A stretch of DNA of 14,546 nt, from NCBI GenBank assembly GCA_035623255.1, contig DASPTU010000026.1, positions 1 to 14,546 of the forward strand, read 5' to 3'. Source of the stretch: JAFAGX01 sp035623255. Lineage in GTDB: Bacteria; Acidobacteriota; Terriglobia; Terriglobales; Acidobacteriaceae. Positions 12,859 to 14,546 of this stretch are shown here, in pieces. The position numbers and the translations under genes are program-made. Under the pieces are notes generated by a model. The model saw nothing but the letters and a program-made list of their open reading frames with translations, did no database searches and was not told the DNA's origin. Numbering within the stretch: the stretch's first letter is position 1; every line of letters begins with the position of its first letter.

Positions 12859-13430
12859 GCGAGCGCGAGCAGTACACACCGGGTCCGGCCCGCGGAGCGC
12901 AGATCCGAAAGGAAGGAGACAAGTGGACGCTCATTCTCGTCAGAGAGCTGCGCCACTCGCCGGAAAAAGTCTGGGAGGCGCTAACCGACCCGGTGCATCT
13001 GCGCGAGTGGGCGCCCTTCGACGCTGATGGGAACCTGGGCACGGTTGGAACCACGGTGAAGCTCACCACGGTGGGAGCGCCCGCGTTGCGCATTACCGAA
13101 ACAACTGTGAAGCGAGCCGACGCTCCCAATGTGCTGGAGTACACCTGGGGTGACTTCGATATGCGGTGGGAACTAAAAGCCCTCATTGATGGCGGCACGC
13201 GTCTGACGCTGTGGACCAACATCGGTCACCGCTTCATCGCCATGGGCGCTGCGGGTTGGCACATCTGCTTCGATGTTCTGGATCACCTTCTCAGCGGAAC
13301 TCCCATCGGCCGCATGGTCGGCCCAGAGGCCATAAAGTTCGGCGGGTGGCAGCGATTGAACGCCGAGTATGCCAAGCAGTTTGGTATCGAGTCGCCCAAC
13401 TGGCCGCCTCAGGCGCCTCAAAAGCCGTGA
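12855..13430 (+). CDS. SRPBCC-superfamily protein of the AHSA1 (activator of Hsp90 ATPase homologue 1-like) group
   Basis: The 191-residue protein carries one helix-grip START/Bet v1-like domain. It opens with LILVRELRHSPEKVWEALTD, goes through LREWAPFDADGNLG, VLEYTWGDFDMRWEL and RLTLWTNIGHRF, and ends with a long C-terminal helix GWQRLNAEYAKQFG. The fold forms a hydrophobic pocket for small ligands; despite the domain name, a chaperone role is not shown for the bacterial members. The start is set by AGGAG at 12844-12848, six bases before ATG, and by homology beginning near the N-terminus. It follows the duplicated arsR tail with an ATGA overlap. The pairing of ArsR and AHSA1 genes in one operon is common in bacteria and suggests that the ligand bound by this family relates to the regulator's signal, which is inference. 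Confidence 0.88.
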   Translation: MSEREQYTPGPARGAQIRKEGDKWTLILVRELRHSPEKVWEALTDPVHLREWAPFDADGNLGTVGTTVKLTTVGAPALRITETTVKRADAPNVLEYTWGDFDMRWELKALIDGGTRLTLWTNIGHRFIAMGAAGWHICFDVLDHLLSGTPIGRMVGPEAIKFGGWQRLNAEYAKQFGIESPNWPPQAPQKP

Positions 13431-13451
13431 ATCGAGGAGGATCGCAAAACA

Positions 13452-14030
13452 ATGCGCCAACCACTGAAGAGCAATAAAAAGGGTCTGTCACCCGAACAAC
13501 GTAAAGAACTACTCACAGCATTGAAAGCCCGTTTTGAGAAAACCATGAACCGCCATAAAGGTCTGGAATGGGCTGAAGTCCAAGCAAAACTGGAAGCGAA
13601 TGCTGAAAAACTGTGGTCACTCCATGAAATGGAAAGAACTGGCGGTGAACCGGACGTTGTCGGCCGCGATGAAAAGACAGGCGAATACGTTTTTTATGAT
13701 TGTTCAGCGGAAAGTCCCAAAGGCCGCAGAAGCCTTTGCTACGACCGGGAGGCGTGGGAGTCAAGAAAAGAAGATAAACCAAAATCCAACGCCATTGATA
13801 TGGCCGCTGCCATGGGCGTCGAGCTTTTAACCGAAGAACAATACCGAGAATTACAGAAACTTGGGGAATTCGATACTAAAACCTCGAGCTGGGTGAAAAC
13901 GCCTTCGGATATCAGAATACTCGGCGGCGCCCTCTTCTGTGATCGCCGGTTCGATACCGTTTTCGTGTATCACAACGGCGCGGATTCCTACTTTGGCGCC
14001 AGAGGGTTTCGTGGCTCGCTAAGGGTCTAA
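13452..14030 (+). CDS. DUF4256 protein
   Basis: The 192-residue product matches the DUF4256 family over its full length as far as I can recall it. Landmarks are LSPEQRKELLTALKARFEKT at the N-terminus, LEANAEKLWSLHEMERTGGE, PDVVGRDEKTGEYVFYDCSA, GRRSLCYDREA, MGVELLTEEQYRELQKLGEF and the C-terminal GGALFCDRRFDTVFVYHNGA. No catalytic residues or function are known to me, and no signal peptide or membrane segment is visible. GGAGG at 13436-13440 is 11 bases before the ATG, a longer gap than for the upstream genes. The coding sequence looks more A/T-rich, and richer in Lys codons ending in A, than the SRPBCC gene before it, which suggests that it joined the cassette separately. It starts 21 bases after the SRPBCC stop, so co-transcription is likely. 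Confidence 0.82.
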   Translation: MRQPLKSNKKGLSPEQRKELLTALKARFEKTMNRHKGLEWAEVQAKLEANAEKLWSLHEMERTGGEPDVVGRDEKTGEYVFYDCSAESPKGRRSLCYDREAWESRKEDKPKSNAIDMAAAMGVELLTEEQYRELQKLGEFDTKTSSWVKTPSDIRILGGALFCDRRFDTVFVYHNGADSYFGARGFRGSLRV

Positions 14031-14109
14031 ATTTTGCGTGCTGGTGCAATTCAACGATGGGCCTGGGCAAATGACGCGGTATCACCGATAAATGGAGGGC
14101 CAGTCAATC

Positions 14110-14319
14110 ATGCAAGAAGCCACCAAGCGTTCGATTTTTCGCTGGATTCATATCATCTGTGGCCTTCCAATGATTGGTTACATCTGTGATTCGCCCTCAA
14201 ATACTCCATACTACGCGCACATTGTCCGGTATTTCTTTCTTCCTATATTGCTCCTTTCTGGGTTGTGGATGTGGAAAGGCCATGTCGTTCGGCGTCTTTT
14301 TTCGAAAAGACCGACCTAG
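14110..14319 (+). CDS. Small two-helix membrane protein, conserved hypothetical
   Basis: Sixty-nine residues with two likely membrane segments: one around WIHIICGLPMIGYI (about 12-26) and one around VRYFFLPILLLSGLWMW (about 40-57). A basic cytoplasmic tail, KGHVVRRLFSKRPT, follows. Similar small proteins with the pattern RSIFRWIH...P.IGYI and FLP...LSGLWMWKGH occur in Bacteroidetes and acidobacteria, but I know no function. The basic end and positive-inside rule suggest that both termini face the cytoplasm. GGAGG (14094-14098) lies 11 bases before the chosen ATG; an ATG at 14092 would add six residues but overlaps that site. It stands 79 bases after the DUF4256 gene in a gap where I see no terminator. 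Confidence 0.68.
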   Translation: MQEATKRSIFRWIHIICGLPMIGYICDSPSNTPYYAHIVRYFFLPILLLSGLWMWKGHVVRRLFSKRPT

Positions 14320-14382
14320 CAATACGCAGCAGCGAAACTACTCGGACGAAAGCAGAACAAGAACTGGAGGCATAAATACCCA

Positions 14383-14546
14383 ATGAATCCATCGGAACGG
14401 ATTGACGAGCTGATCGCAGGACTCGCAGACTGGCGTGGCAAAACGCTTGCCAGCATCCGCAAGACCATCCTGGAGGCCGACCGCGAGATCATCGAGGAAT
14501 GGAAGTGGATGGGAAGCCCGGTGTGGTCTCGCGACGGAATCATCGC
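14383..14546 (+). CDS. DUF1801 (YdhG-like) protein, N-terminal part, runs off the window
   Basis: The first 54 codons read MNPSERIDELIAGLADWRGK, TLASIRKTILEADREIIEEW, then KWMGSPVWSRDGII. This is the start of the DUF1801 domain, where an N-terminal helix pair with R..I......A is followed by W.GSPVWS.DG or a similar strand. The family is small, soluble and shares a fold with the N-terminal domain of iron-chaperone-like YdhG proteins; a specific function is not established. GGAGG at 14366-14370 lies 12 bases before the ATG, matching the long spacing of the two genes upstream. DUF1801, DUF4256, VOC and AHSA1 genes frequently sit together in soil bacteria, so it likely belongs to the same cassette. 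The rest is beyond the right edge. Confidence 0.8.
   Translation, partial: MNPSERIDELIAGLADWRGKTLASIRKTILEADREIIEEWKWMGSPVWSRDGII

Noticed and set aside
14320..14382. Possible third copy of the arsR tail before the DUF1801 gene
   Set aside because: Only AGAACAAGAAC is shared with the arsR 3' end; the surrounding bases do not align and no frame is conserved, so chance is likely.
1..14546. CRISPR array, tRNA, rRNA, riboswitch or intact insertion sequence
   Set aside because: No regularly spaced repeats, no cloverleaf or rRNA-like stretch, no complete transposase and no terminal inverted repeats with target duplications were seen by reading both strands.

Overview
The window reads as chromosomal DNA of moderately high GC from a soil-type bacterium, most likely an acidobacterium. 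This is inferred from gene families only. The clues are an Oar-like TonB-dependent receptor with an N-terminal carboxypeptidase-regulatory-like domain, followed by a secreted CRTAC1-type (FG-GAP/VCBS plus ASPIC/UnbV) protein and very long secreted TPR proteins. No rRNA, tRNA, CRISPR array or intact mobile element was seen.

Bases 1-916 are a gene graveyard. They hold the 3' part of a decayed TPR gene (to about 242), a frameshifted minus-strand tyrosine recombinase (about 380-608), and a mostly empty stretch with one small palindrome ahead of the first intact gene. Bases 917-9003 carry three plus-strand genes: a 1243-residue TonB-dependent receptor, a 608-residue ASPIC/UnbV repeat protein and an 800-residue TPR protein. 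The last two overlap and look translationally coupled. A hairpin separates the receptor from the pair, so the three may form one transcript with partial termination or two transcripts. A 755-residue TPR protein (9330-11597, minus) converges on them; it consists of two homologous halves of about 307 residues each. The convergent intergenic gap holds several hairpins.

Bases 11598-11858 carry a short possible glycoside hydrolase family 3 C-terminal remnant. From 11859 a different module runs to the right edge, all on the plus strand: an ArsR-type regulator whose promoter is so close that its mRNA should be leaderless, a VOC protein lacking most metal ligands, a 49-codon duplicated copy of the ArsR C-terminus, an AHSA1/SRPBCC protein, a DUF4256 protein, a small two-helix membrane protein and the start of a DUF1801 protein.

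Working picture (inference): the left module is an envelope system in which the receptor imports or binds a large ligand and the ASPIC/UnbV and TPR proteins assist outside the cytoplasm. The right module is a self-regulated accessory cassette of small ligand-binding-fold proteins. The strongest anomaly is the duplicated regulator tail between the VOC and SRPBCC genes. It is in frame, still overlaps the next start codon and supplies that gene's ribosome binding site.
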